Of a DNA stretch of 64,000 bases, positions 22,132 through 34,027 are shown in pieces. This stretch comes from Neolentinus lepideus HHB14362 ss-1 (taxonomy: Eukaryota; Basidiomycota; Agaricomycetes; Gloeophyllales; Gloeophyllaceae): assembly GCA_001632425.1 (NCBI GenBank), contig KV425554.1, forward strand, positions 62,001 to 126,000. The letters run 5' to 3'. Made by a program: the position numbers and the translations under genes. A model generated the notes under the pieces. That model did not search any database and had not been told where the DNA came from. It was given only the letters and a program-made list of their open reading frames with translations. Each line of letters begins with the position of its first letter. Within the stretch, counting starts at the first letter, position 1.

Positions 22132-24896
22132 CTACTCCGCCTCCGAATCAGAATCCATATTGATGGAGGGCATCTCTTCGTTTTCGTCTTCATCTTCATC
22201 CACCCGGACCCGAATGCGTATGGGTTCTGGTTGAGGCACAGGTAACTGTATGGGAATATCGGATAAGCCCGCCGTAGACGCCGCCAAGGACTCGGGAGGG
22301 GGACGCAGGGAAGCACCAGTAGCTTCAATCGCAGGTAGCGCTAGGACTGGTACAGTAGGGGGAGCATGTGACGCAAGGGAGTGTTGAGACTGTAGAGCGG
22401 AATCTGTGCCGCTAGTAGTTGATTGCAGTGGTGCATTTATTGGCTGGGGCGGCTGCATTTCGACGTCGTTTGTGATACTCCCGCTAACAAAGCTTGTCTT
22501 GGGCAGCATCGGATCTGGAACTGGGTTACTGAATGGCTGATGGGGTGCCTGTTCTGACGCCTTGCTCCCCGTCGTAGGAGCAGGAGCAACATCACCGGAG
22601 ACCAAATGCATTGATTCGCGCAGCCGTGTTTCCTCTTCACCTTCCTCGTCGCGGAATAGCGCCAGAACCTCAACGTGCGGTAGGGGCCTGAGCAGCGGAG
22701 GCAGTCGTGGATGGATCATCATATCTACCACTCGCTGGTTGTGCTCCAGAGAATTGAGAACCTGTAAGAGACTGTCAGCATCACGCACGAACCGCGGTAA
22801 TCAGAAATATATACCGCATCGCTACCATCCACAGTCAACCTTCTGACGACAAGACCTAAGCTTTTGCTCATCGAACTAGTGGTGCCCATGCCCAGCTCGA
22901 TGCAAAGGTCCTGGACTTTTGACAATACCTTCCCGTGCAGCGTCGAGTCAGGCGACAACAGATTCTTCGGGATTTGCGGCAGAGAAAGGAGCATGGAGAG
23001 CAGGATGCGGCCAGAGATCGACTGGACAGCAGAGAACAGGTGCGGGTTGCGCAAGAGCACTTGAGAAGCTCAAAGAAAAAGGATTTCAATTGAAGAAGCC
23101 GGATTGCCTAAGCGGTGCGCTCACCATCCAAAGTAGCCAACACCACCTCCCCATCCACAACACCCGGGCAAATAACCTCCCTCGCAACTTGGAACAATTC
23201 ATCGCCCTCATATCCCCTCGCACGCTTCTTTCCCTTCCTGCTCTTTTTATTGGCACCGCCATCCGCTTCTGCAGCGGAACGCTCGAGCAGGATGTGTGCG
23301 AGGGAGGGCAGGATGGCTCTGACAGTGCGGTTGAGCACGATACCGTCGTGCAAGGGACAGGTGTGCGAGAGCAGGGCAGGGATGGTGAGGAGAAAGGAGA
23401 GACGGGATGAGCTGGGAGGTACAGTCTGAGTAAGGGAATGTGGACAGAGAGGAAGGGGGACGTACGGGGTTTGGGGTTGCTCAAGTTGATAGGCGATTAT
23501 TAAGAGGAGGCGGGGGACGTGTGGGGTTAGATGGCAACGAGTGCTGTGTTAATGCATCAATATAAACAGTGAAGGAGTCGGAGAAGTATATTTACCACTT
23601 TGCAAAGGATACGAGGAGATGGCACCCCAGAGACCATATCGTGGGTATAGCAGAGGCTTCGACTGCACGGAGTGACTGGTCTACCGGCCCTGAGGTCTAC
23701 ACTCAGCATGAGTTAGAATCAGCGGGAATTCCAGCGGACACAGTCACACACTTGTTCAAGCTGAGTGCAACTGAGCATGGTGACCGTCAGTTGCAGTATA
23801 GAATTTATTGGCACTTGGACAGGTCGAGGCGTTGTTGATCTGAACGTGGATTCATATATCGGTTATCAGATAATTACGAGGAGCATACTCACTTCATGAG
23901 TTCACGGAGAACTGTGATACCGCATCGTAAGCGATCGATGTTCAGGGCCACGTTGCCCAAAGCGTCATTTGCCACGGTCTTCGTGTGCCCACTACGACCT
24001 GGAGAGACAAATTATTAGGTAGACATTTCATATGAGAAACATACTTGCCGCCGCTTGGGAAAGTCGATCGTAGCGCATGGAAAGCTTCCCAGGTGAAAGC
24101 CAATGTATTGTCCAACGATTTCCTCCATTGACCAACTGCGCCAACTTTGCCTCCGGTGAAGTGGAGTACAGCGTACAACCGTGATGACGCTTTTACAAGA
24201 TCGCTGGATATTGGCGTAGGAGCGCTTCCGTTCAGATGGTGGAGAGCCAGTGTGGAAAGAGAGGCATGGAGGACTTTGTGCAGAGTAGGGTGCAGCGGTA
24301 CGATCATCGTTAATGTATTTAACGCCAAAAGCTAAGCTCATGTCAATATATGAGACACTGTGATAAAGGGCGGCAGTACCTTGAGGTCTGGGTCGTCATG
24401 TTTTTCTGCCAATGCAATCACCGCTTGACTATACTTCGGGACGTTGGGTGTCACAAGTTGGCGTTGGAATTCAGGCGTATCTGTAGCTCCAGAGAAGATG
24501 TATCTCAAGAGCCTGATGGCAGCTTTTAAGTTTGGGAGCGGTTCATTTTTCTTATAACCGGATGAACTTCATACTCCCCAGAGCGAGATTAGTAAACACA
24601 CGGACTGAAAGTATGGGCAAAGCGGCTCCTATCCAGCTCTGCGCACATTCCAGCATTAATGACTTGGACAGAACCGCTGTTCTGTACGCAAGGCATAGTC
24701 CAGCCCAGCGTGCACCGAGATCCTGCGAATGTATCAAAGAATTGACGCGAGCGGTCCATTTTTGCGAGTGGGCGGACGATAATAGGGAGTCGGACGTAAG
24801 TGCCTTGAGAACATGAGGAACATTAAGGACTGCAGAAGAGTCAGATGCAAGCTGCAGTTGCAGGAAGGCCTTAAGAGGATGTGTCGCCTCGGTCAT
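22132..24896 (-). CDS. RIX1: Pre-rRNA-processing protein Rix1
   Basis: Rix1 (PELP1 family) is part of the Rix1-Ipi1-Ipi3 complex needed for ITS2 processing and 60S maturation. Exons (5' to 3') 24896-24606, 24550-24380, 24331-24049, 23998-23893, 23839-23752, 23696-23596, 23543-23466, 23411-23125, 23059-22815 and 22761-22132 give 759 residues. The N-terminal helical repeat region is typical (TSDSLLSSAHSQKWTARVNS, QDLGARWAGLCLAYRT, PNLKAAIRLLRYIFSGATDT). Near the end come HVEVLALFRDEEGEEE, a Pro/Ser-rich linker and an acidic tail (VDEDEDENEE). The third intron starts with GC instead of GT (GGCAAGT context); the frame and the conserved FPSG-GRSGHTKTVA junction support this reading. A lysine/arginine patch (KKSRKGKKRAR) may be a nuclear signal. 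Confidence 0.85.
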
Positions 24897-25080
24897 TGCG
24901 CCTCGGAAAAGATCTGAAGACAGGAACCTCGCAGTGATCGGATGCGTCGCGCCGGTAACTCAGACGCGTACTTAGATCACCGGGCTTGCCTGCTACTAGA
25001 CTACGGCCTGCTATCCTTTCCTGCGTGCCATCAGTTCCGTCAGGCTTCAAGTCAACAGGAACCCAGCCCTCCTACTCATA
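24897..25080. promoter_or_regulatory. 184-bp divergent promoter
   Basis: Shared by RIX1 (minus) and SEC10 (plus). GC-rich near RIX1; no known box recognised. Confidence 0.4.
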
Positions 25081-28000
25081 ATGGATCCCAGCCTCGAGGA
25101 GCATCTGCAATTGAAGGCTTTCGAAGTATTGTTCACTTCATATGTTCCTGTAATCACGTCTCAATATTTCATTACTGGCTTCGTCTCAAGGGTAAATTCG
25201 ACGTGAAGGACTTCATAGGTTCTGTCTCAGAACGCTTGATTACTCAGTCCAAGTCTGAGGCAGGCCGTACGTCTTTCTTATGTCGGAAATGACCTGCTTG
25301 ATGTATCGTGCTGTAGCGTTTGACCCCAAACCATTCATCAGAACTTTCGAGGAGGCCGTGGATAGATTGATTAAAGTGCGAAAGGATGTACAGGCTAGGA
25401 CCGAACAGCTCGAGCGAACAGTCAGAACGTCAGAACGGGAATATTCTAAGAAAATGGTAGACCTTAATAGAGGCTTTGAGGTGGGTGCCTTGCTTTCGTC
25501 AACCGGCCTAGCTATGTTCACTGAGTCTTACAGGCTGTCGGTAATTCATTCTCTGGGATGGAGACGCGTATGAATGAAGTCGGTCGAACAGCTATCAGGA
25601 TTGGTGAGTCTAACCTCTAAATGTACTACTTGCATCTCACATCCCTCCATCACAGGTGAACAACTCGAGTCCGTCCACCTCGAACGACAACGAGCCCAAG
25701 CAGCATATGACCTCATCGACTACTACAACCAGTTCTCCCGCGAAGACACTGCAAAACTCGACGCACTAAAAAAAGAGGGAAGAGAGGGGCGGCGGCAGGT
25801 GGCCGTCATCCTTCGTCGGCTCAGCACCGTAGCCAAGGAAGTCGACCTCCCGGCTGCTGAGAAGGTGTGTTGCGGTCACATTTGACGTCTGTGTATTCAC
25901 CTGCGGATCAGACTCGGGAAAGCATCGACAAGTATTGTGAGAAATTCGAGAAGGACATGTTGTATCTGTTCGATAGGTGTTATAGGAAAGGTGATCCCAA
26001 GATGATGCATGTGAGTCACCATGGTTACCAGATTACGGATGAAATCTGTATTGAACATCCTGGGCATGATAGCATTGTGCACAGACCCTGCTTGACTTCA
26101 ATGGTGGCGCGTCGTGTGTCCAAGTATACGTGAACCAGCATGATTTCTTTATCAACCGGATTCGAGAGACCACCACGAGTAATGACACGATATTGTATGT
26201 CTCTCTAATTATCTATCCGTTCCCGTGTTCAACTTATTATGACAGATGGCAGGCACTCCCCAATCCTGAACGTATCCCTCCCAAGACTGAATCGGGTCTA
26301 ATGGAGCTCTTTGCGGAGATACGCACGACAGTTGGCCAGGAGGCTCAAATTGTTCAAGCCGTATTCCCGAATCCTCCTTACGTCATGCAAGTTTTCCTGC
26401 AGCGTATTTTTGCGCAGTCTGTAGGTGAAGCCCAACGATTCATAACAATCTAGTACTGATTCGCAATACAGATCCAACAGTACGTCGAACAGCTCCTCAA
26501 CAAAGCCTCAACCTTGTCCGATCTCGCCTACCTCCGCATGCTCCAGCTCGTGCACCTCCAGACTTCCCATCTGGTCGAGGACCTCAAGTCCTACGAACTC
26601 CCTTCTGTTACCCCTCGGTCTCCCGTCGACGCGATGGAGTTCCGCCGCTCGATGATCAACGCGCCCAGCTCGGCAGGTGCGACTCCGTCGACGGGGTCGC
26701 TGAGCTCGATGCTCGAGTCGGTCATGGAGGAGTTGTTCGTGCAATACACCGAGGGGCAGAGGTATCTTGAGAAGGAGAGTAGGAGCTTGGGAGAGCTGTA
26801 TTCGAGTCATTTGGCGGATTTTACGAGATACCACGTAAGTCACGTCCACTGCTGCAACTCATGTCCTATGCTCATCCTACCCGGAATTATAGGAGAAATC
26901 GCCGAAAGGGCCATCATCAATGTTCGACCGCATGATGAACCAACTGAGCGCAGCTGCAAGTGACACGACCACTGGTGGCAGCCTGACATCTTCCTCCGCG
27001 CAAGCGGCTGCCTCTGCATTCATGCGATTTAGGGGCATCGCAGCAGAGAAGAAGCAGGAGCAGCCGACGGAAGAGCCTGTGCGGGAGGAAGATGGACAGC
27101 TCAGTCTTGAGGTGGCGGAGAAGATGCTCAAGTGGCATGCTGAAGCTATTGGGCGGTGCGTAGAGCTGACGCCTAATAATGATGTGTGAGCGCTACGGTC
27201 TGCCTTTGCGGCGAGGAGTGCTCAGTAGTCAATACAGACCGAAGCATACGTTTGCGCTGCTGCGGGTCCTCGCGGAAGCCATTGGCAATGCCTATATTGA
27301 AACCGCGTTGGAGACGTACGTATTATGTACTTCCGCTTTACGTGTACTTCGATCATTAATATCGCATCTGAATAGGACACTTGCAAAGCTGGAGGCTTCT
27401 GACCCGAAGGCTGAGCCCCCACTGCAACTTCTATGTGTCCTGCGGTCCGTCGACCTGATCTGCCATCTGTGGCAGCAGTATGTCAACATAGCACTGTTCC
27501 CGCTGGCGAGCTCGTCCGTCACTGTACGGCGTGAAATGGTCGTGTTCAATAACCAGACCATCAGTCGCATTGAGGGGACAGCGAACACCTTCATGCAGAA
27601 AATGACGGATGGTATATGCTGCTGTTGGTCGATTTGAGAGCAATCATACTAATGCTGCACATTAGCTGTCGTTTCTTGGCTATCAACCCAGCTGACGAAG
27701 CAAAAAAAGAATGACTTCAAGCCTCGTAATGACGACTTGCGCACCTCGAATACGGAGCCATGTACTGCGTGTTGCGAGATGCTTGAGAAGGTCTGTGAGG
27801 CTTCGAAACAGAACCTCAGCGGGAAAAACCTGGAAGTATTCTTGACGGAGATAGGCAATGCCTTCCATTGGTCAGTACGAGTCTCCGTTGGTTTGGGTCA
27901 GAAGCTCACAAAGGCCTTAGCTTGCTTCTTGAGCATCTGCGGAAGTTTCCTGTGAATGCGACCGGTGGGATTGTTCTTGTGAAGTAGGTGCCCTTTCGAG

Positions 28001-28467
28001 CAGTGGCTAGAAACACAACTCATCTGCTAATGCTGTATTGTAGAGATCTCAAGGCATACCAAGACACCATCGACACCTTCGCAATTCCTGCCCTTCATGA
28101 GCGTTTCGAGTTCATTCGCCAGCTTGGCAACATATTCTTGCTGGGGCCCGATATTCTCAAGTCTTTCATCACAGATAGCTACCTCGGACGCATCGACGCA
28201 GTCCTACTTCGTCCATACCTCGCCCAGCGAAGCGACTGGGGCCAGTTCGAAAGAGGCTTCAACGATGAAGGTGAAGATACTGTAACTGGCCTACCGGAGA
28301 GCAAGGGGCTTAAGCAGCGTCTGGGCGTCGGCCGTCTTAGTATGATGATGAAAGATTTGGAAGGTTTGCGTTTGGGCGACGGCGTGTCCATGAATATGCC
28401 AAGCATACCCAGTGGCTTTCCCGGCAGCTTCTCCCTCTCTGCTAGAGCATTTGGTGGAGCTCTGTAA
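25081..28467 (+). CDS. SEC10: Exocyst complex subunit Sec10
   Basis: Sec10 is a subunit of the exocyst, which tethers secretory vesicles to the plasma membrane at growth sites. Fifteen exons give 869 residues: 25081-25125, 25191-25266, 25317-25480, 25534-25603, 25656-25864, 25912-26010, 26085-26194, 26246-26420, 26472-26834, 26893-27185, 27238-27315, 27376-27611, 27666-27870, 27921-27983 and 28044-28467. The start of the Sec10 domain is clear (GKFDVKDFIGSVSERLI, FDPKPFIRTFEEAVDRLI), followed by a coiled-coil (QARTEQLERTVRTSEREY). Later hallmarks are LDFNGGASCVQVYVNQHDFF and YQDTIDTFAIPALHERFEFI near the C-terminus, with SWLSTQLTKQKKNDFKPRND between them. The length fits the fungal family. All fifteen exons stay in one frame. 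Confidence 0.92.
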
Positions 28468-28561
28468 TTCACTGACGCAAAGTTTAATGCTTTCTTATTG
28501 TCCTTCATGTACCTACTGTAAAGTACGCGGACAGAAGATCTGCTGTGACGGACGTGCTTCA

Positions 28562-29741
28562 TTACTCCCCTCTAAAGACTGGCTTTCTCTTCTGCTTGAA
28601 GGCTTCCAGTGCTTCGACCCTATCTCTCGTTTTCAGCAATGGCTCGTACGAGGCACGCTCGAAGTCAAGGCCTATATTCTAATTAGACCTGTTACTACAC
28701 TAACACTTTCGACGAAAACTCACCAGATTCAAGGGCCAATTCAGGAGCACGGGAGATTGCCTGCTTAGCGGCCTTGAGAGCCAGGGGTGCTGTCCGTCGG
28801 CTGTTAGGACGAGTAGACAACATTAGGGTAGAGCAGATCACCATTGACTGCGATCTCCTGAGCTAACTGGAGAGAACGATCGAAAGCACTTGAACCCTCA
28901 TCGGAAACATAGTCCACGAGGCCTTCACAATAATTGCCTTTGTTAGACTTGGTGGCACGAACTTGAATGGGGGATTACCATAATTCAAAGCTTGCGGTGC
29001 GTTTAGCAACCGTGCTGTGAACACCAAGTCTTTGGCCTTCGAAAGGCCAAGCAAGCGCGTTATACGCTGCGTCCCTCCAGCACCAGGGATGATCCCAAGC
29101 CGAGTCTCAGTGAGACCGATTGCCTTCACGTTGTGTCCTACCTAAAGTCATCCAGACGCGAACACGAATCAAGGCTCATTGAAGGACATACAACACGTAG
29201 ATCACAAGCGAGGCTGAGTTCCAAGCCGCCCCCTAGAGCTGGGCCATCAATCGCCGCGATGGTAGGAACAGGCAGGTTCTCGAGTTTCCCCATGGCACTG
29301 CGGAGGTCCGACAGGAACTTGTGTACCTGCGTATATGTCATGGTCCTCCTCTCGGCCAGGTCTGCTCCGGAGCAGAAGGATCCGGGAGTGGTTGAGTGTA
29401 CGATCAACACGCGCACACTGGGGTAGCACAATATCAGAATCACTGACAGTCAGCGGAGCGTACGCTTCACCTGTTATCATACGCAACATGGTCCAAGCAG
29501 CCATGTAACTCCTGCATCTTAGATCAGCACGCGCTCGTTGGAGGCCTTGCTACCAGGCCATCCTCACCTCAAGTAACTTCAATGAAATGGCGTTCTTCGT
29601 CTCCGGCCGGTTGAGGGAGAGGCATGTTACACCAGGATGTTCCTTGACGGGTTCAAGAAACGCTTGACGCGTCGTAGTAGTTAAGAACCTCCGGCATCGC
29701 AATAAACCATGGCTGAGAGGACGATGGGCTCTGGCGAACAT
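28562..29741 (-). CDS. Mitochondrial enoyl-CoA hydratase, AUH-like
   Basis: A crotonase-fold enzyme, probably 3-methylglutaconyl-CoA hydratase of leucine breakdown or a short-chain enoyl-CoA hydratase. Exons (5' to 3') 29741-29568, 29511-29471, 29417-29192, 29141-28979, 28922-28842, 28789-28724 and 28671-28562 give 286 residues. An Arg-rich leader (residues 1-25) suggests mitochondrial import. Seen motifs: [17 protein letters not shown], the oxyanion-hole segments [10 protein letters not shown] and [17 protein letters not shown] with a catalytic Glu, and [15 protein letters not shown] with the second Glu. The C-terminal helix ends in [10 protein letters not shown] and a family-like tail. The split between AUH and general hydratase cannot be settled from sequence alone. 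Confidence 0.87.
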
Positions 29742-30101
29742 GGCGACTGGCCCATAACCTCCTATCTTCTTTCAGATCTCGGAGGTACTTCTATTCTGCG
29801 GTCACGAGCTTTTTTTTCACTGGCAAATTAACCATAAACCATTCAAACAACAACGCATTGCTAACACAGATGATCTGGTACAAATCACACAGACTAAAAA
29901 TCAATAAGGCCCCCTACCCCTTCCTGTCAATGAAATCCCTTCTGGTCACAGACCTCAGTGTACAGTGACATGGCACAGTACGAGTAGCGTATGCAAATGT
30001 ACATAAATACCTGCTAAATTGTTCAGCAAATCGTATCCATATACACAACATTAATACCAAGAAGTCGTACCCCTTTCATGATGAAGGTTTCACCATGGAA
30101 T
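29742..30101. other. Spacer, 360 bp
   Basis: Upstream of the hydratase gene and downstream of the membrane mucin gene. AT-rich from 29800 to 30080; no element recognised. Confidence 0.45.
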
Positions 30102-31536
30102 TTAGTGAGCAGCGGCGCCGTAGTAGGTATCTTGAGAGTATCCCGACGGGCTGGGCGACGTCACCGGAGGAGCACCGCCAGGCCTAGCGGCGTTCCTCGA
30201 ATCAGCGAAAGGGTGAGATGAAGAGCCTGAGGGCTGAGATTCGTATTGCACAGCGGACGGGTCGTACGCAGTCGGGTATTGGGCGTTGTCATACGCGTTG
30301 TACTGATAATCGCCTTCATGCGCAACGGCACTTCCATATGCGGTGCCAGGGGGGTACTCAATGCCGTATTGCTGGTTATCATACCCTTCGTTGTTGTACC
30401 CCTCGTTATTGTACCCATCATAGTTAGCGGTGGCATACTCCTGGCCCATAGACGGGCCGTAGTGGATAGCGCGATCGGGATATGCATCCTGACCAGCCAT
30501 TGGGGTAAGGACTTCAGTCGAAGCGGGCTCCATGGTTCCGTAACCGCCAGTGCCTGCTTCGGCCATGTCGTGGGATGGCTCATGCGAGTCGTTGTACTTC
30601 TCGAAGTAGACGCCTTCCTCGTCCTGCTCATAGCGGCGTTGACGCTTGATGATGAACATGGCAGCACCGACGATAATACCTAAGCCGGCGAGACCGACGA
30701 CGGTAAAAACACCCGCAGCAGCTCCCTTGTGTTCGAGGAAGCTACATGTATCATGAATGGAAGCTCTTGACAGGGACACAGAAAATACCGTACCTTGTGG
30801 ATGAGGACGAAGCAGTCGCGGCTTCTGACACTGTGCTGGCAGGCACAATTGAACTACTGGCCAAGGTGCCTCTAATCGTTGTTTGACTAGGCAATGAGGT
30901 CGCAATCAATGTGGTTGCTTTGATTGACGTCTTGGGAATGGTCGTGGAAGACCGGGTAGAGGAGCTGAGGGAGCTGGAGGAGCTAGAGGAGCTAGAAGAG
31001 CTGGAGGAGCTAGATGAGCTGACCGACGATGGGGAAGACGACGACCTGGGATGACATACTTGAGCTATAAGACATGAATCACAATACCAATTCACTTACG
31101 ATGACGAAGTACTAGCAATGGACTTAAAAGAGCTCGAAGACGACGAGGTCGACGAGGAGGATGAAGTGGGAACAAATGAAGAGGAAGAAGACGAGGATGT
31201 GGGTATAGCCGAAGATGATTGTGCGTCCGAGGATGAGGACGGGGTGTCCGACGTGGTATGTGCAAACGAGCTAGAAGTCGGAGTAATGGAGGTGCTGCTC
31301 GAGGTAGTTGCGCTGGTTACGCTAGCAGGGCCAGACGACGACACAGGCGTAGAGCTCGTGCCGGGCGTAGAGATTGGATCCGCTAAACTGAATCCGCTGT
31401 TGTCCCGCTTCTTGCGCAAGACAAGGTTGGCGTCAGCCGGGTTGTGCGCGACAGCGACAGTAAAGGAGAGTGAGCAAAAGAGTGCAAGTAAAAAGACCGT
31501 GGAGATGCGCGCGGCGCAGGGGAGCGGGCGACGCAT
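30102..31536 (-). CDS. Mucin-like single-pass membrane protein (wall-sensor type)
   Basis: Exons (5' to 3') 31536-31100, 31045-30794 and 30741-30102 give 442 residues. A signal peptide is visible (ISTVFLLALFCSLSFTVAVA). About 190 residues of almost pure Ser/Thr follow, which would be heavily O-mannosylated. Then comes one transmembrane segment (GVFTVVGLAGLGIIVGAAMF) with a basic stop (IIKRQRRYEQDEE). The cytosolic tail of about 170 residues is rich in Tyr, Asn, Gly and Ser with YNNEGYNNEGYDN repeats. This layout is that of Wsc/Mid2-like cell-wall stress sensors and Axl2/Skg6-like proteins, but I see no WSC domain. The frame is open further upstream to 31650; the start at 31536 puts the signal peptide near the N-terminus. 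Confidence 0.72.
30959..31023. repeat. 9-bp tandem repeat coding for poly-Ser
   Basis: About seven imperfect copies of a 9-bp unit (GGAGCTRGA on the plus strand) inside exon 2 of the mucin-like gene. On the coding strand they read as Ser codons, so copy-number change would alter the length of the Ser-rich stalk without breaking the frame. Confidence 0.75.
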
Positions 31537-31869
31537 CGTTGAAAGACTACGGCGGGCGCGCCGGTGAGTAAGTAATACAGAGAGACGCGGTCGTCGTCGT
31601 TGCGGTTCGTAAGCGACACCCCCGACGTCCAGAACAAGTTTATACGGCACGCTTAGTCAGCATCTGAGTGCTTCTCTTGGCGGGCGGCTGTCAGGGACCG
31701 GGTAAATCAGCGCGTGCCTCGTTCCAGTGCAGTATGTTCAAGTGGATACAACCACGAGAAAAGTCCGATTCAGGTGTATGGCGGTGGTTCAGATTGATAC
31801 GGGTTATTTATCACCACTAGGAGATGAACCTAGTAAAAAATCACCGAGCTGGAGAGAGGGGATCTTGGT
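31537..31869. other. Spacer, 333 bp
   Basis: Promoter side of the mucin-like gene and 3' side of the DUF6697-like gene. No clear element. Confidence 0.4.
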
Positions 31870-33776
31870 CTACCGTTTGGTTCTCATCCTCTCCGCCAAC
31901 TCCTCCCGGAACGCCTCGGAACTGTCTATATACTGGTCTCCGTTCAATTCGAAAGACAGCTGCTTCAGCCTTCTGTCTGTTAGCATTTCTGATATCTCCG
32001 CAACACCGGGGCCGTCCTGCCATCTTTCCATGAGTATCAGTGCAAGTTGATGCTTTTCCTAAATGCTCTCCTTAGTGTCTTATCAGTGACGATGACATCG
32101 TCTTGTACCTGAGGTAGCAGGCTTTCCCAAATATTCTTCAACAGCTTTGGTTTCCACCGAAATGCGCCAACATAATACCAAACTTGCTGAATCCATGGGT
32201 CAGTAACATTGACGCTCCCAGGACCAATTTACGAGCCTTTTCTAGCGGAAAGACAAATGTATGGAAGACAGGCGAAGGCTCATTGGCAATCATGATGTCC
32301 CACTCTGTCTCGCGGTTGGCACTTTCACTGGCCCAGTTCACGAGGTAGGACGATCTGGGCGGCTCCCAGAATATTGGGTCGTACAAAAACGCCATCCGCT
32401 CCTTTATGAAGACTCTCACGCGATGTTCCTCGATGAGCGGCAGCCTTGTCAGCCCTAAACAATGGCGCCAGCAGCTCAGAAGGATCTACTCAACACACCT
32501 TATTGATGTCAACTAGTATAGGCTCGCTCAGGTGTCTCTGGTATATGTTAGACATCACAACTTACATCTTCAAGGCTCAAGTCCACGTATCTTCGCAAGT
32601 CATCCTCCGACAAAGGACCGAACACTATCATCGACGAAGCAGGCGGTTTCGTGTGTTGTAAATATAACCTTCTGTCGCTGGCCGCACCGTCAAACACCAT
32701 ATGATGTTCCGCGACAGCTGCGGCTGTGCCGGACACCCATCCAGAAGCCTCGGGCTCGTCGTCAGTCCTTGCGCTGCCGGCACCACCGCTGCTAGAAGCC
32801 TCCCTCTGGCTGCTCGCTGCGGATGCTTTTCGTTTACCTTTAGCATCAACGGCGGGAACACCTTGACCGAGTTCGCATAGTGTAGGGGTGACGTTCGGAG
32901 ATAATCCATGTCCACTGGCCGCTCCAAAAACACGAGGAGAGGTCAATTCCGGCGTTTTCGCGTCAGCTACTCTGTGAGTTTTGGCAGTGTTTCCGCTCCC
33001 ACTCAAGCTGCCTGTACTCTCGGACTTCTGATAAATCTTTGTGACGAGTTGCCCTCCCTGCTCCACCGGGACCTTTTCGGTGGGTCTTTTTCCCAAACGA
33101 ATTTCGGATAGTGGCTGCAGACTCTCCAACGGAAACATTTCATTGCTCTTCTGACATTCGGGCGATTTTGCAATTGAACAGACGGCTAGTCGCCCTGCCT
33201 CCGAATTCGCTCCTGCTACAGTGTGTGACATGCCTAGTGCGTCGCTCTCACCAACATGATGGCTGCCTGACGGCTCCGACGGTATGTGTCTCGCGTCGTC
33301 GTCGTTCTCGCTCTAGCTTCTATCGGTTAATTCAGTAGATATCACATGGACAAGAATGCCACCTTTGTCTCTTCGAGGAGATCCTGCATTTTTTTGCGAG
33401 TCTTGCGCAGCTTCTCGAGAATAGCATCCCGATCCTTCTGCATCCGAGCGTTCGCCGGAGGATCCACACGGCTCTTCAGACGCTCGTTTTCGGTCCGAAG
33501 GGCATCTATTACTGCCCTGTCGTTACTCTTTTGGACTCTAAGTTCCAATACTTCCGATTGCAGCGTCCGGGATTCCTCTTCGATGGTCTGTATGGTGTGC
33601 GTGAGCCACTCCTGAACTCGGGAAAGCTTTCTAGTAGTGCTGGCCAGCTACACGGTTATGTTTTATTAGGTTAAGTTTAATCTGGGTGCGATGATAACAA
33701 CCTCGTCCCGAGCCCAAGCCAAGTCCAGGCTGGCGCCGCGCTCCCGGGATCGCGACGATGAAGGGGAAGCAGACAT
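31870..33776 (-). CDS. DUF6697-like protein with N-terminal coiled coil
   Basis: Exons (5' to 3') 33776-33702, 33647-33363, 33319-33256, 33215-32566, 32485-32233, 32182-32109 and 32058-31870 give 529 residues. Residues 26-120 form a strongly predicted coiled coil (TIQTIEEESRTLQSEVLELR, DAILEKLRKTRKKMQDLLEE). A disordered Ser/Lys-rich middle follows. The C-terminal 200 residues look folded (RVFIKERMAFLYDPIFWEPP, FVFPLEKALWYYVGAFRWKP, ILMERWQDGPGVAEISEML). The WYYVGAFRW and RWQDG segments recall the basidiomycete DUF6697 domain; no function is known to me. Two introns are very short (40 and 43 nt); the third intron boundary (33255/33216) is the least certain. Confidence 0.6.
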
Positions 33777-34027
33777 CTCCTACGATTAGCAAGTCGGGAT
33801 TCGATATCTCTGCCTGCAGCTCAAAGACTATTTGCTGAGCGTCCACACTGTGTACCTGAACGTAAAGAAGTGGCTAAAGCAAGGCTTCCCATCGGCTGTC
33901 CGTGTCCCGCGGCAGTCCCCGAGCGCGAGCCACGTGGAAGCCTCTCAGCCACACCAACACGCTCAGTGTACGCTCAGTACCGTGTCTTCAGTCTCGCACT
34001 TTCCTGCGCCCTCGGTTGTACCAAAGC
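33777..34027. promoter_or_regulatory. 251-bp divergent promoter with a CACGTG box
   Basis: Between the DUF6697-like gene (minus) and LCL2 (plus). CACGTG lies at 33931-33936. The remainder is GC-rich; no TATA box stands out. Confidence 0.4.
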
